Origin: Sphingomonas jinjuensis
GTDB taxonomy: Bacteria > Pseudomonadota > Alphaproteobacteria > Sphingomonadales > Sphingomonadaceae
Reading direction: 5' to 3'
Length of the DNA stretch: 64,000 nt
NCBI RefSeq assembly: GCF_014197105.1
Contig: NZ_JACIEV010000003.1
Coordinates: forward strand, 360,111-424,110
The translations under genes were made by a program, and so were the position numbers. This document shows positions 26,064 through 34,805 of this stretch, in pieces. How positions within the stretch are numbered: the first letter of the stretch is position 1; each line of letters opens with the position of its first letter. The notes beneath the pieces are model-generated. The model worked only from the letters and a program-made list of their open reading frames with translations. It did not search any database and was not told the origin of the DNA.

Positions 26064-27182
26064 ATGACCGCTTGGACCCGGCAGCAGGCCGCCGCCGCTG
26101 CGACCACCCCCGATGCGCGGCTGCCGGTGATCGGGGCCGACGACGTCGCCCCGATCGATCCCCAGCGCGACCTGTGGGACATGTGGCAGATCATGCGCGC
26201 CGACGGCAGCACCGCGATCGTCGACGGGCGCCAGTGGTGGTTCTTCCTCGCGGTCCCGCGCGCCGCTGACCCCGAGGCGCGCCATGACGTCGCCCGCATC
26301 CGCCTCTATAGCCGAGGCGGCGATGGGTGGCGCGACCACGGCGCCGCCTTCGCGGATGGCTTCTCGCCCGGATCGCGCGAATGGTCGGGCAGCGCGGTGC
26401 TGGCCGACGACGATGCGACGCTGACGATGCACTTCACCGCATCCGGCTGGCGGGATGGCGGGCCGCGGTTCGCGCAGCGGTTGTTCGAGACCATCGGGCG
26501 CTTCGACCATGGCCGGCTGTCGGAATGGAGCGAGCCCGTCGAGACGGCACGCGGCGACGGCATATTCTATCGCATCGCCGACGAGGATGCGCCCACCGAC
26601 GACCGGATCAAGGGCTTTCGCGATCCCGGCTATTTCCGCGACCCGGCGACTGGACGCGAGCACATCCTGTTCACCGGATCGGCGCCGAATGTTGCCGATG
26701 TCCATGATGGGGTGATCGGGCTCGCCACGCGCGAGGGCGATGGCTGGGCGATGCGACCGCCGGTCGTTACCGCGATCGGCGTCAACAGCGAGCTGGAGCG
26801 ACCGCATATCGTCGTGCGCAATGGCCTCTATTACCTGTTCTGGTCGACGCAGGCGAAGCGATTCGCGCCCGGTGTCGATGCGCCGACCGGGCTCTACGGC
26901 ATGGTCGCGGCGGCGATCGAGGGACCGTGGCGCCCGATCAACGGCAGCGGTCTCGTCGCCGGTAATCCCGTCACCGAGCCGTTTCAGGCCTATTGCTGGT
27001 GGGTGACGGGCGAGGGCGAGGTGATCAGCTTCGTGGATTACTGGGGGCTGGCGGGCGGCTCTCCGGCGCAAGGCGTCGACTATCGCCGCGAGCAGTTCGG
27101 CGGCACCGCCGCACCGATATTTCGCCTGGCATTTGCCGGCGACGTAGTACGCCTGGTCGCCGGTGACGGACTGGAGGGCTGA
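26064..27182 (+). CDS. Glycoside hydrolase family 68 (levansucrase/sucrose-hydrolysing type)
   Basis: 372 residues. GH68 enzymes act on the fructosyl bond of sucrose, by hydrolysis or transfer. The visible catalytic set is D39 (nucleophile, LWDMWQIM), D187 (transition-state stabiliser, GFRDPGYF) and E245 (acid/base, SELERPHIV), with WSGSAVL between them. No signal peptide is seen, so it is probably cytoplasmic unless exported by another route. It lies between the MFS carrier and the alpha-galactosidase. With GH36 it would break raffinose-type sugars into galactose, glucose and fructose. Hydrolysis versus levan synthesis cannot be told from sequence alone. Confidence 0.9.
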   Translation: MTAWTRQQAAAAATTPDARLPVIGADDVAPIDPQRDLWDMWQIMRADGSTAIVDGRQWWFFLAVPRAADPEARHDVARIRLYSRGGDGWRDHGAAFADGFSPGSREWSGSAVLADDDATLTMHFTASGWRDGGPRFAQRLFETIGRFDHGRLSEWSEPVETARGDGIFYRIADEDAPTDDRIKGFRDPGYFRDPATGREHILFTGSAPNVADVHDGVIGLATREGDGWAMRPPVVTAIGVNSELERPHIVVRNGLYYLFWSTQAKRFAPGVDAPTGLYGMVAAAIEGPWRPINGSGLVAGNPVTEPFQAYCWWVTGEGEVISFVDYWGLAGGSPAQGVDYRREQFGGTAAPIFRLAFAGDVVRLVAGDGLEG

Positions 27183-27183
27183 C

Positions 27184-29367
27184 GTGGTGGCTGAGGTGAC
27201 GGCGCCAGCCGGCGCGACGGTGTTCCGGCTCGACGGCGCCGGGGTGACCTATGCGATGGGCGTCGACGACAAGGGCTATCTCCAGCCGCTCTATTGGGGG
27301 GCGTCGCTGGCCGCTGACGATCCCCTGGGCACGGCCGAGTTCGCGGCGGCGGGTGCGCCATCGCCGGTGAGGTCGTTCGGCGAATTGTCGGGCTTCGATC
27401 CGGCAGGCTCGGTGACGCCGCAGGAGTATCCGGGGCAGGGCGAGGGGATGGTCAGCGAGCCTGGCGTCAAGGCGGTGTTCGCGGATGGCAATCGCGACCT
27501 GGTGCTGAAATATCGGTCGCATCGCATCGATGGCGAGACGCTGATCGTCGATCTCGCCGACATCCGCCGTCCGCTGACGGTGGAGCTACGCTACACGATC
27601 GATGCCGACACCGGGATCATCGCCCGGTCGGCGAGCGTGCGCAACGGCGACGCGCGGCCGGTGCGCATCGACCAGATCGCCGCCGCCGTCTTCACGCTGC
27701 CGGTCGCCGACGACTATCGCCTCCATTACCTGACCGGTCGCCATGCCGCCGAATGGACGAAGAAGGACGTCGCGATCACGCCCGCGCTGACCGTCCTCGA
27801 AAGCCGGCGCGGGTCGACCGGCCACGGCAACAATCCCTGGTTCGCCATCGGTCGCGATGGGCTGACCAGCGAGGAAAGCGGACCAGTCTGGTACGGCGCG
27901 CTCGCCTGGTCGGGATCGTTTCGGATCAGCATCGGCCAGGACAATCTCGGCCGCGTGCGGATCGCCGGGGGCTACAACAGCTACGACTTCAGCTGGACGC
28001 TTCAGCCGGGGGAGACGCTGGAGACGCCGGTGTTCTACGCAGGCTACTCCGAAGCCGGCATGGGTGACGCCTCGCGCCGCTTCCATCATTTCCAGATGGC
28101 GCACATCATTCCCGACGGTGCCGAGGCCAAGCTGCGCCCGGTGCTCTACAACAGCTGGGAAGCAACCGCGTTCGACGTCACCGAACTTGGGCAGAAAGCG
28201 CTGGCGGAAAAGGCGGCGCGGATCGGCGTCGAGCGCTTCGTCGTCGACGACGGCTGGTTCGGCGCCCGTAACGGCGACGCGGCGGGCCTCGGCGACTGGA
28301 CGGTCAACCCCGCCAAGTTTCCCAACGGCCTGAAGCCGTTGATCGAAAGGGTGAAGGCGCTCGGCATGGACTTCGGCCTTTGGGTAGAGCCGGAGGTGGT
28401 CAACGTCGACAGCGACCTGTACCGCGCGTACCCGGATTGGGTGCTGAACTACCCCGACCGGCCGCGAACCGAGGGGCGCAACCAGCTGGTGCTGAACCTC
28501 GCGCGCGACGACGTGCGCGACCATCTGCTTGACTGGCTCGACCGGCTGGTGAGCGAGAACGACATCGCGTTCCTGAAGTGGGACTATAACCGCAATTGGA
28601 CCGAGGCGGGCTGGCCCGAGGTCCCTGTCCAAGACCAGCAGCGCGTCTACGTGCGCTATGTCCGCAATCTCTACCACATCCTCGCCGAGCTGCGGCGGCG
28701 CCATCCTGGGCTCGAGATCGAGGCCTGTTCGGGTGGCGGCGGGCGGATCGACCTCGGCATCCTCGCCTATTCCGACCAGGTCTGGACGTCGGACAATACC
28801 GACCCTGCCGAACGGCTGATGATCCAGGACGGCTTCACCCAAGCCTATGCACCGGCGGTGATGATGGCCTGGGTCACCGACAGTCCCAATTGGGCGAACG
28901 CCCGCGTCACCTCGCTCGACTATCGCTTCCTGTCGTCGATGCAGGGCGGGCTCGGTATCGGTGCCAACTTGGACCATTGGCAGGAGGAGGATTTCGCCAC
29001 GGCCGCCAAGTGGGTAGCGGCGTACAAGACGATCCGCCAAACCGTGCAGCGCGGCCGGCTCTATCGCATCGAGCCGCCCCGTCGCGACAGCGCCACCTCC
29101 GCGACGATGTATGTCGCGCAGGATGGTCGCCAGGGCGTCATGTTCCAGATGCTGCACTCGTCGATGTGGCGCGACGATCCGGCGGCGAAGCATCCGCGTG
29201 GGCTCGATCCCGCGCGCGTCTATTGCTTGTCGATGCTGGGGGGCGGCGCGTTGCCAGAGGGGATACCCCAGCAAGCCAGCGGCGCCTTTTGGATGTGGAA
29301 GGGGCTGAACGCGCCGCTGAAGGGCGATTTCGCGGGCGCTGCGTTCTTGTTCGATGCGGTGGATTGA
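27184..29367 (+). CDS. Alpha-galactosidase, glycoside hydrolase family 36
   Basis: 727 residues. I choose the GTG at 27184, because GGAGGG sits 5 nt before it; a GTG three bases later and one at 27163 are alternatives. Family hallmarks: VVDDGWFGAR, the nucleophile D467 in LKWDYNRNW, CSGGGGRIDLGIL, and the acid/base D537 in WTSDNTDPAERL. The N-terminal beta-supersandwich and C-terminal beta domain are present, giving normal full length. It removes terminal alpha-1,6-galactose from raffinose-family sugars or melibiose. No signal peptide, so it acts in the cytoplasm after import. It starts one base after the GH68 stop and is therefore in the same operon; it is convergent with the LacI gene. Confidence 0.94.
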   Translation: MVAEVTAPAGATVFRLDGAGVTYAMGVDDKGYLQPLYWGASLAADDPLGTAEFAAAGAPSPVRSFGELSGFDPAGSVTPQEYPGQGEGMVSEPGVKAVFADGNRDLVLKYRSHRIDGETLIVDLADIRRPLTVELRYTIDADTGIIARSASVRNGDARPVRIDQIAAAVFTLPVADDYRLHYLTGRHAAEWTKKDVAITPALTVLESRRGSTGHGNNPWFAIGRDGLTSEESGPVWYGALAWSGSFRISIGQDNLGRVRIAGGYNSYDFSWTLQPGETLETPVFYAGYSEAGMGDASRRFHHFQMAHIIPDGAEAKLRPVLYNSWEATAFDVTELGQKALAEKAARIGVERFVVDDGWFGARNGDAAGLGDWTVNPAKFPNGLKPLIERVKALGMDFGLWVEPEVVNVDSDLYRAYPDWVLNYPDRPRTEGRNQLVLNLARDDVRDHLLDWLDRLVSENDIAFLKWDYNRNWTEAGWPEVPVQDQQRVYVRYVRNLYHILAELRRRHPGLEIEACSGGGGRIDLGILAYSDQVWTSDNTDPAERLMIQDGFTQAYAPAVMMAWVTDSPNWANARVTSLDYRFLSSMQGGLGIGANLDHWQEEDFATAAKWVAAYKTIRQTVQRGRLYRIEPPRRDSATSATMYVAQDGRQGVMFQMLHSSMWRDDPAAKHPRGLDPARVYCLSMLGGGALPEGIPQQASGAFWMWKGLNAPLKGDFAGAAFLFDAVD

Positions 29368-29382
29368 CGCGGGGGCGGTCGC

Positions 29383-30402
29383 CTAGGCGCTGTCGCGGAT
29401 GATGAGCTCGGGTGTCATCTCGACCGATGGCGCGTCGGCACCGGCGATCCGGTTGAACAGGGCGTCGAGCATCGCTGCGGCGCCCGCGGCCAGATCCTGG
29501 CGCACCGTCGTCAGTCGTACCCTGGTCTGCGCGGCGAGCGGCAGGTCGTCGAAACCGGTCACCGCGATGTCGTCCGGCACGCGCCGACCGCGCGCCTCCA
29601 GCGCCTCGATCGTCGCCAGCGCGATGACGTCGGACGCGGCAGCGATGCCGTCGATGTCGTCGACCCGGTCGAGGTTCGCCGCGATCTCCGCGGCCATGAT
29701 GTCCGAGGCCAGATGCGTGTCGAGTTGGACGGGCGGGGGCAATCCGGCGGCATTGGCGGCGGCGCATAGCCCCCGGTGCCGCTCGATCAGCTCCAGCGTG
29801 CGTATCTCGCCCATGAACGCGAGCCGGCGGCAGCCACGCTCGATCAATCGCTCGCCTGCCAACCGGCCGCCAGCGAAATTGTCGACGCCGACCGCGCAAT
29901 GGCGCTGGCCGGGCAGGGCGCTGCCCCACACGACGAGCGGGCGATAGCGGGCCGCCACCGTCTCGATCACCGCCAACTGGTCCGACTGGCCGATCAGCAA
30001 CACTCCGTCGAGCGTGCCCGACATCGCCAGCTCGTCGAGCCAATCGTCGGCGTCGGGGACGACGCGCGACAGCATCACGTCGTAGCCGCGCTCGGTGATG
30101 CCGTCGGCGAGATGCCCGAGCAGCGCCATGAAAAAGGGGTCGGACAGATGCTGGCGCCGTTCATGCCCCAACGGCACCGCGACGCCGATGACGCCGGTGC
30201 GTTGGGTGCGCAGCTTGCGCGCCATCAGGTTCGGACGAAATCCGTGTTCGGCGGCGATATCGATGATGCGGCGGCGAGTCTGCTCGTTGACGAGCGGGCT
30301 GTTGGCGAGCGCGCGCGACACCGTCGCGGCGTTCACGCCGGCCAGCCGCGCGACGTCCTTCAGGGTTCGGATGGGGCGCTCGGCCTCGGTCGTCATCGCC
30401 AT
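29383..30402 (-). CDS. LacI-family transcriptional regulator
   Basis: 339 residues. N-terminal helix-turn-helix TLKDVARLAGVNAATVSRAL with the hinge helix ARKLRTQRTGVIGV, followed by a periplasmic-binding-protein-like sugar domain (FMALLGHLADGITERGYDV; IAVTGFDDLPLAAQTRVRL). It probably represses the transporter-GH68-GH36 operon and the TonB receptor gene until the inducer sugar is present; palindromic operator candidates were found upstream of both. It is convergent with GH36 (15 bases apart) and separated from the TonB gene upstream by a terminator. Confidence 0.93.
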   Translation of the reverse strand: MAMTTEAERPIRTLKDVARLAGVNAATVSRALANSPLVNEQTRRRIIDIAAEHGFRPNLMARKLRTQRTGVIGVAVPLGHERRQHLSDPFFMALLGHLADGITERGYDVMLSRVVPDADDWLDELAMSGTLDGVLLIGQSDQLAVIETVAARYRPLVVWGSALPGQRHCAVGVDNFAGGRLAGERLIERGCRRLAFMGEIRTLELIERHRGLCAAANAAGLPPPVQLDTHLASDIMAAEIAANLDRVDDIDGIAAASDVIALATIEALEARGRRVPDDIAVTGFDDLPLAAQTRVRLTTVRQDLAAGAAAMLDALFNRIAGADAPSVEMTPELIIRDSA

Positions 30403-30425
30403 GGCATAGGACGATGGCGTCCCGC

Positions 30426-30462
30426 AAAAAAGAGCGGAACCACCGGGAGGGGTGGTTCCGCT
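30426..30462 (-). terminator. Rho-independent terminator after the TonB receptor gene
   Basis: A perfect 12-bp stem (AGCGGAACCACC with GGTGGTTCCGCT) closes a 6-base loop. On the minus strand it is followed by a run of six T. It lies 18 bases past the receptor stop codon and isolates that gene from lacI. Confidence 0.9.
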
Positions 30463-30479
30463 TCAAGGGGGGGGGAGGA

Positions 30480-33020
30480 TCAGAAGCGATAGCGGATCGA
30501 GCCGGTGACCGTCCGTCCGTAGAGCGCAGTGTTGTTGAACACCGCCTGCGTCGACGACAGGATCGGGAACAGTCCGCCGCCGCCGCGGAAGCCCAGCTTG
30601 TCGAACACATTGTTCGCGTTGACGCCGATCTCGACGTTGGGCACGGGCCGCACCGTCACGAAGGCGTTGACGAAGGTCGACCCCTTGATCTTGTACAGGT
30701 TGAAATCGTCCGAATAGGTGCTGGTCTGGCCGTTGACACTGAACCCCGCGGCGACGAAGCCGGCATCGTAGGACGGCGACACGACGAACAGGAACTTGGG
30801 CAGCCCGCCCGGTACCTTGTCGACCAGCGCAGCGGTCGCGCTACTGGTGATCTTCGAGTCCGAATAGGTCGCGTCGACCGCCAGGTTGAAGCCGCCCGTC
30901 GTGACCCGGCTGCTGAACTCGACGCCATAGGAGCGATAGCTGTTCGAGATGTTGGGATTGTTGTTGGGTGCAGGATTGTTGATGCGCGTGAAATCGTAGT
31001 TGTTCTCGGTCAGCGTCGAGTGGAAGCCAGTGACCTCGACGGAGTAGGATGCGCCGAAGATGCCGCCGCGCTGCTTCAGGCCGATTTCCTGCTGCTGCAG
31101 GAAGTTGACCGATCCCGCCTGCCCTTGGGCATTCAGGCTGCCATCGGCGTTGAAGTTGCCCGACAGGACGCGCCGATCGGCGTTGAAGCGACCGCCGCGG
31201 CTCGCGCGGGCGAAGATGCTGGTATTGCGGCCGAACGCGTAGAGCGCGCCGACCGACCAGCTGACGTAATTGTCGGTATAGTTGATCTTCTCCGGCGTGG
31301 TGCTGAGCACCAGCGACGGCAGCCGCGCCGTGCCGAGCGCATCGCCGGCCACGATCGTCGGACCGGCGCCACCGCCCTGCGCCGTGCCCTCGCCATGAAC
31401 GCTGTCGTAGCGCACCGAGGCGTCGAGGTTCAGCCCGCCCACTTCATAGCCAACCTGAAGGAAGGGGGCGACATCCTTGTAGTTGAGGTCGACGCGGCGG
31501 GCGCAGCAGCTGCCCCAATTGTCGTTGAAGCCCGCCTGGCCCGCGGCGGTCAGCTGCGTACCGGTGGTCGAGAACAGGTCGAGCGGGGCGGCGTTCTCGC
31601 CGTTCAGCTCGCTATACTGGCGGTTGACATGCCAATCCTGGACGATGTTCTGGCTCATGTAGAACACGCCGCCCGTCACGGTGGCTTTGCCCGATCCGAC
31701 GTCGAACTTGCCGGTCGCCGTGAAGTTGTTGGCGAAGTTGTTCATGTCCTTCATCAACGTGTTGATGTTCGGATTATTGTTGATGTAGGCGCCGGTGTAG
31801 AGCTGGCCGAGCAGCGGGCCGGCGGCATAGCGGACCGAGCCGACCGTCTGCCCGTTCACCGTCGATCCGATCAGTCCACCGGTCCCGGTGCGCGTCTGGA
31901 CGTTGATGAACTGCGTGGTGAAATTGCCCTGGATCCACTGGTAGCGCAGCGAGTCGTCGAGCGTCAGCCAGTCGGACGCCTCATAGTGGAACTGGCCGCC
32001 GAGCCCGGTGACCCGCGGTCGAATGCCCTGCACCCGCGCGCGATCGAGCTGGCCGCCATAGTTGAGGTACTGAAAGCCGCGATTGTAGATCGAATAGCTC
32101 GATCCGGAGCGGCCATCGAACGTCGGCAGCGGCGCGAAGCCGGTCACCTCGTTGCCGCTCAGCGTCGCGAGCGACGGGGTCGTGGTGTTGGTCGGCGCCT
32201 GTTCGTCGAGCCGCTTGAAATAGAGGCGGATGAAGCCGCGGTCGAAGTCCTTGGTGACGTTGCCCTTGAGCTGATAGCCCTTGAGGATATCGAAATTCTC
32301 GTTGGTGTAGCCGCCGCCTCGGCGGGCGTAGCCGCCGACGTGGAACTTCCATCCGTTCCCCAGCGGCGCACCATAGTCGAAGTCGAGACGATGCTCGCGG
32401 AAGCCGAGGCCGTTCGAATAGGCGACCTGGCCGCCCGCGGTGTCGCCGGTCTTGCTGATGAAGTTGATGACCGCGCCCGGCGCCTGGCTGGCGAAGGTCG
32501 AGGCGCTGCCACCGCGAACCGCCTCGACGCGCTGGATGTTCTGGTCGAAGCGCAGCCAATAGTCGTTGTTGCCGAAGTTGATGTCGCCGAACAGGACATC
32601 GGGCAGTCCATCCTCCTGCAAGGCGACATATTCGGAGCCGCCGGTCGACACCGGAATGCCGCGCACGCCGATGTTGGCGTTGCCGCCCGGGCCCGCGGTA
32701 TCGCTCGGCTGAAGACCGGGGATGTTGCGCAGGATTTCCGCGGTCGAGCGCGGCGTGAAGTTCTGGATCGATTCCTGGCTGAGCTGCGACACCGAGATCG
32801 ACGAACGGAAGCGCGAACGCTCGCCGGTCGAGGCGGTGACGACGATGTCGTCCGACGAGGCGAGGGCATCGGGCGTCGCGCCCTGGGCGGGATCGGAGGC
32901 GGCGGCCGGTGCGGCCGGGTCAGGGGCGGGGGCGGTCTGTGCCTGGACCGGCATGGCGATCAGTGCCGCCGCCATGGCGGATGCTGAACTACATGACTTG
33001 AGAACGAACGCCCGCATCAT
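30480..33020 (-). CDS. TonB-dependent outer-membrane receptor (sugar locus)
   Basis: 846 residues, start ATG with AGGAG upstream. A signal peptide (SSASAMAAALIAMPVQAQ) is followed by a plug domain (IVVTASTGERSRFR; ILRNIPGLQPSD; NIQRVEAVRGGSASTFAS) and a 22-strand-type barrel ending in GSIRYRF, with the terminal phenylalanine of outer-membrane proteins. It would import an oligosaccharide into the periplasm using TonB energy. The upstream gene encodes a halogenase-like flavoprotein and the downstream gene a LacI regulator. A LacI-type operator and AT-rich promoter lie between it and the halogenase gene, so it likely has its own promoter. Confidence 0.93.
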   Translation of the reverse strand: MMRAFVLKSCSSASAMAAALIAMPVQAQTAPAPDPAAPAAASDPAQGATPDALASSDDIVVTASTGERSRFRSSISVSQLSQESIQNFTPRSTAEILRNIPGLQPSDTAGPGGNANIGVRGIPVSTGGSEYVALQEDGLPDVLFGDINFGNNDYWLRFDQNIQRVEAVRGGSASTFASQAPGAVINFISKTGDTAGGQVAYSNGLGFREHRLDFDYGAPLGNGWKFHVGGYARRGGGYTNENFDILKGYQLKGNVTKDFDRGFIRLYFKRLDEQAPTNTTTPSLATLSGNEVTGFAPLPTFDGRSGSSYSIYNRGFQYLNYGGQLDRARVQGIRPRVTGLGGQFHYEASDWLTLDDSLRYQWIQGNFTTQFINVQTRTGTGGLIGSTVNGQTVGSVRYAAGPLLGQLYTGAYINNNPNINTLMKDMNNFANNFTATGKFDVGSGKATVTGGVFYMSQNIVQDWHVNRQYSELNGENAAPLDLFSTTGTQLTAAGQAGFNDNWGSCCARRVDLNYKDVAPFLQVGYEVGGLNLDASVRYDSVHGEGTAQGGGAGPTIVAGDALGTARLPSLVLSTTPEKINYTDNYVSWSVGALYAFGRNTSIFARASRGGRFNADRRVLSGNFNADGSLNAQGQAGSVNFLQQQEIGLKQRGGIFGASYSVEVTGFHSTLTENNYDFTRINNPAPNNNPNISNSYRSYGVEFSSRVTTGGFNLAVDATYSDSKITSSATAALVDKVPGGLPKFLFVVSPSYDAGFVAAGFSVNGQTSTYSDDFNLYKIKGSTFVNAFVTVRPVPNVEIGVNANNVFDKLGFRGGGGLFPILSSTQAVFNNTALYGRTVTGSIRYRF

Positions 33021-33064
33021 TTCCTCTCCTGATCGCTCCCCGATTCGAGGATGCCTGGAGGCGG

Positions 33065-33091
33065 ATTATGCTGCGCTACAAACGTTTGCAA
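33065..33091 (-). promoter_or_regulatory. Candidate promoter of the TonB receptor gene
   Basis: On the minus strand TTGCAA (33091-33086) and CATAAT (33070-33065) are spaced by 15 bases, slightly short for a sigma-70 promoter. The LacI-type palindrome lies between and over the two boxes, which fits repression. Confidence 0.4.
33077..33090. promoter_or_regulatory. Candidate LacI-family operator
   Basis: TACAAACGTTTGCA is a 14-bp palindrome with one mismatch (the full form would be TGCAAACGTTTGCA) and the central CG seen in LacI/GalR operators. It lies in the gap upstream of the TonB receptor gene. Confidence 0.65.
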
Positions 33092-33104
33092 TTAAAAATT
33101 GCAA
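33086..33104. repeat. 8-bp AT-rich inverted repeat
   Basis: TTGCAATT and AATTGCAA are separated by AAA, and a further TTGCAT follows. The element overlaps the LacI-type palindrome and may be a second half-site array for the same or another regulator. Confidence 0.5.
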
Positions 33105-33132
33105 TTGATTGCATGGGTACAGGCCACGCAGC

Positions 33133-34638
33133 CTACGCGGCGGCGCCGATCCGCTCGATCCAAGCGCGGTGAGACGGCATTGAATGGGCCATCTGCTTGA
33201 TAGCGGTCGCAAGCTTGCCGACGAACGCCTGGCTTGCCGCCGGGTCGGCGACATGGGCGAGCAGGGGATCTACCGCGTCAGGCAGAGCCCCCTGGCCGAC
33301 ATGGACCGCTAGCCAGCTCGGCGGCCCGAAAAGGTCGTTCTCACGCTGAACCAACCGGCCGGCGCGACGGAAGTGATCGATCTTGGTGGCGAGCGAGTCG
33401 GGGATGTCCATCTCGCTGCAGGCGCGCCACAGCGGTTCGCTGCGGCCGGCGTTGAGCTTGTAATGGAGGATCAGAAAGTCGCGGATCCGCTCGAATTCCG
33501 CGATGCCGACGCGGTTGTATTCCTCGATCGCGATCGGATCGGGCTCGCGCGTCGGCAGATAGGCCAGCAACTTGGCGATGCCCGTCTGGATGAGGTGGAT
33601 CGACGTCGATTCGAGCGGCTCCATGAACCCGCCCGCCAGCCCGATCGCGACGACGTTGTGGTTCCAGAAGCGCCGCCGCCGTCCGGTGACGAAGCGCAGG
33701 AACCGCGGGTCGCCGAGCGCCGGCCCGTCGAGATTGGCGACCAGCGTGGCCGCCGCCTGATCATCCGACACGTGGCTACTCGCATAGACATAGCCGTTGC
33801 CGGTGCGATGCTGGAGCGGGATCCGCCACTGCCAGCCGGCCGCACGCACGGTCGATCGGGTATAGGGCGTGAAGCCATCGCCGCCGGTTTCGCACGGCAT
33901 GGCGACGGCGCGGTCGCATGGCAGCCAGTGGGTCCAGTCCTCATACCCCGTCGCCAGCGCGCCTTCGATGAGGAGCCCGCGAAAGCCCGAGCAGTCGACG
34001 AAGAAGTCCGCCGCAAGCTGCCGGCCATCGTCGAGGCGAACCGCCGTGACGTCGCCGCTCTCGCCGTCGCGATCGACACCCGCCACCTTGCCTTCGACGC
34101 GGACAACGCCGCGGTCCTCGGCATAGCGTCGGAGGAAACGGGCATAGAGGCCGGCGTCGAAGTGATAGGCGTAATCGAAGGTCGAGGCGACGCTGCGCGG
34201 ATCGGCCATCGGCGCCGCGAACCTCCCTCGCTTCGCTGCGCCCCAGGCCATCGATAGGTCGTCGAGTGGGGTCTGCTCGCCAGCTGCGTGCGCTGCCAGC
34301 CAGTGCTGATGAACGGCGATGAGGTCGAACGGCTTTCCGAAGGTGCCGAAGGGATGGAAGTAACGGTGTCCTGCGCGGCCCCAACCGACGAACTCGATGC
34401 CCAGCTTGAAGCTGCCCTTTGTCGCCTTCAGGAAATCGGCCTCGGCGATACCCAGCGTCTCGTTAAACAGCGTGATCGGCGGAATGGTCGCCTCGCCGAC
34501 GCCGACCGTGCCGATATCCTCGGATTCGACCAGCGTGATCGTGCAACCGCGCGGCATGGCGTGGGCGAGCGCCGCCGCGGTCATCCAACCGGCCGTACCG
34601 CCGCCGACGACGAGAAGGGAGCGGAGGGGTTCTGGCAT
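33133..34638 (-). CDS. Flavin-dependent tryptophan-halogenase-like protein
   Basis: 501 residues from ATG 34638. The FAD-binding [16 protein letters not shown] is at the N-terminus, a lysine matching the catalytic lysine of PrnA-type halogenases is K78 (GSFKLGI), the family WxWxIP motif is present as [11 protein letters not shown], and [13 protein letters not shown] carries the conserved glutamate. Members like this are common next to TonB sugar receptors in sphingomonads and caulobacters, where their substrate is not established, so true halogenase activity is not assured. No signal peptide. It is upstream of the TonB gene on the same strand and starts a divergent gap with the DUF885-like gene. 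Confidence 0.88.
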   Translation of the reverse strand: MPEPLRSLLVVGGGTAGWMTAAALAHAMPRGCTITLVESEDIGTVGVGEATIPPITLFNETLGIAEADFLKATKGSFKLGIEFVGWGRAGHRYFHPFGTFGKPFDLIAVHQHWLAAHAAGEQTPLDDLSMAWGAAKRGRFAAPMADPRSVASTFDYAYHFDAGLYARFLRRYAEDRGVVRVEGKVAGVDRDGESGDVTAVRLDDGRQLAADFFVDCSGFRGLLIEGALATGYEDWTHWLPCDRAVAMPCETGGDGFTPYTRSTVRAAGWQWRIPLQHRTGNGYVYASSHVSDDQAAATLVANLDGPALGDPRFLRFVTGRRRRFWNHNVVAIGLAGGFMEPLESTSIHLIQTGIAKLLAYLPTREPDPIAIEEYNRVGIAEFERIRDFLILHYKLNAGRSEPLWRACSEMDIPDSLATKIDHFRRAGRLVQRENDLFGPPSWLAVHVGQGALPDAVDPLLAHVADPAASQAFVGKLATAIKQMAHSMPSHRAWIERIGAAA

Positions 34639-34750
34639 GTGGGCACGTCTCTCGGAAGGTTGCGGCGAGCTTCGATCGCGCCGCAATCAATTGCAAGCGT
34701 TGGTCTTGTCCGCTGCCCCACGATCAGGCCCGCCCATCTCGCTGCAAAGC

Positions 34751-34778
34751 TTGACCTCCTTATCGTATACTATATCAG
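34751..34778 (+). promoter_or_regulatory. Candidate promoter of the DUF885-GH35 unit
   Basis: TTGACC at 34751 and TATCAG at 34773 are spaced by 16 bases in the AT-richest part of the divergent gap, 28 bases before the start codon at 34806. The sequence GTATACTATA between the boxes is partly symmetrical and might bind a regulator. Confidence 0.4.
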
Positions 34779-34805
34779 TGATGGCTCACCGTGGGGGCGA
34801 CGGCG

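Noticed and set aside
30414..32987. 857-residue plus-strand frame
   Set aside because: Antisense to the TonB receptor at 30480 and crosses its terminator.
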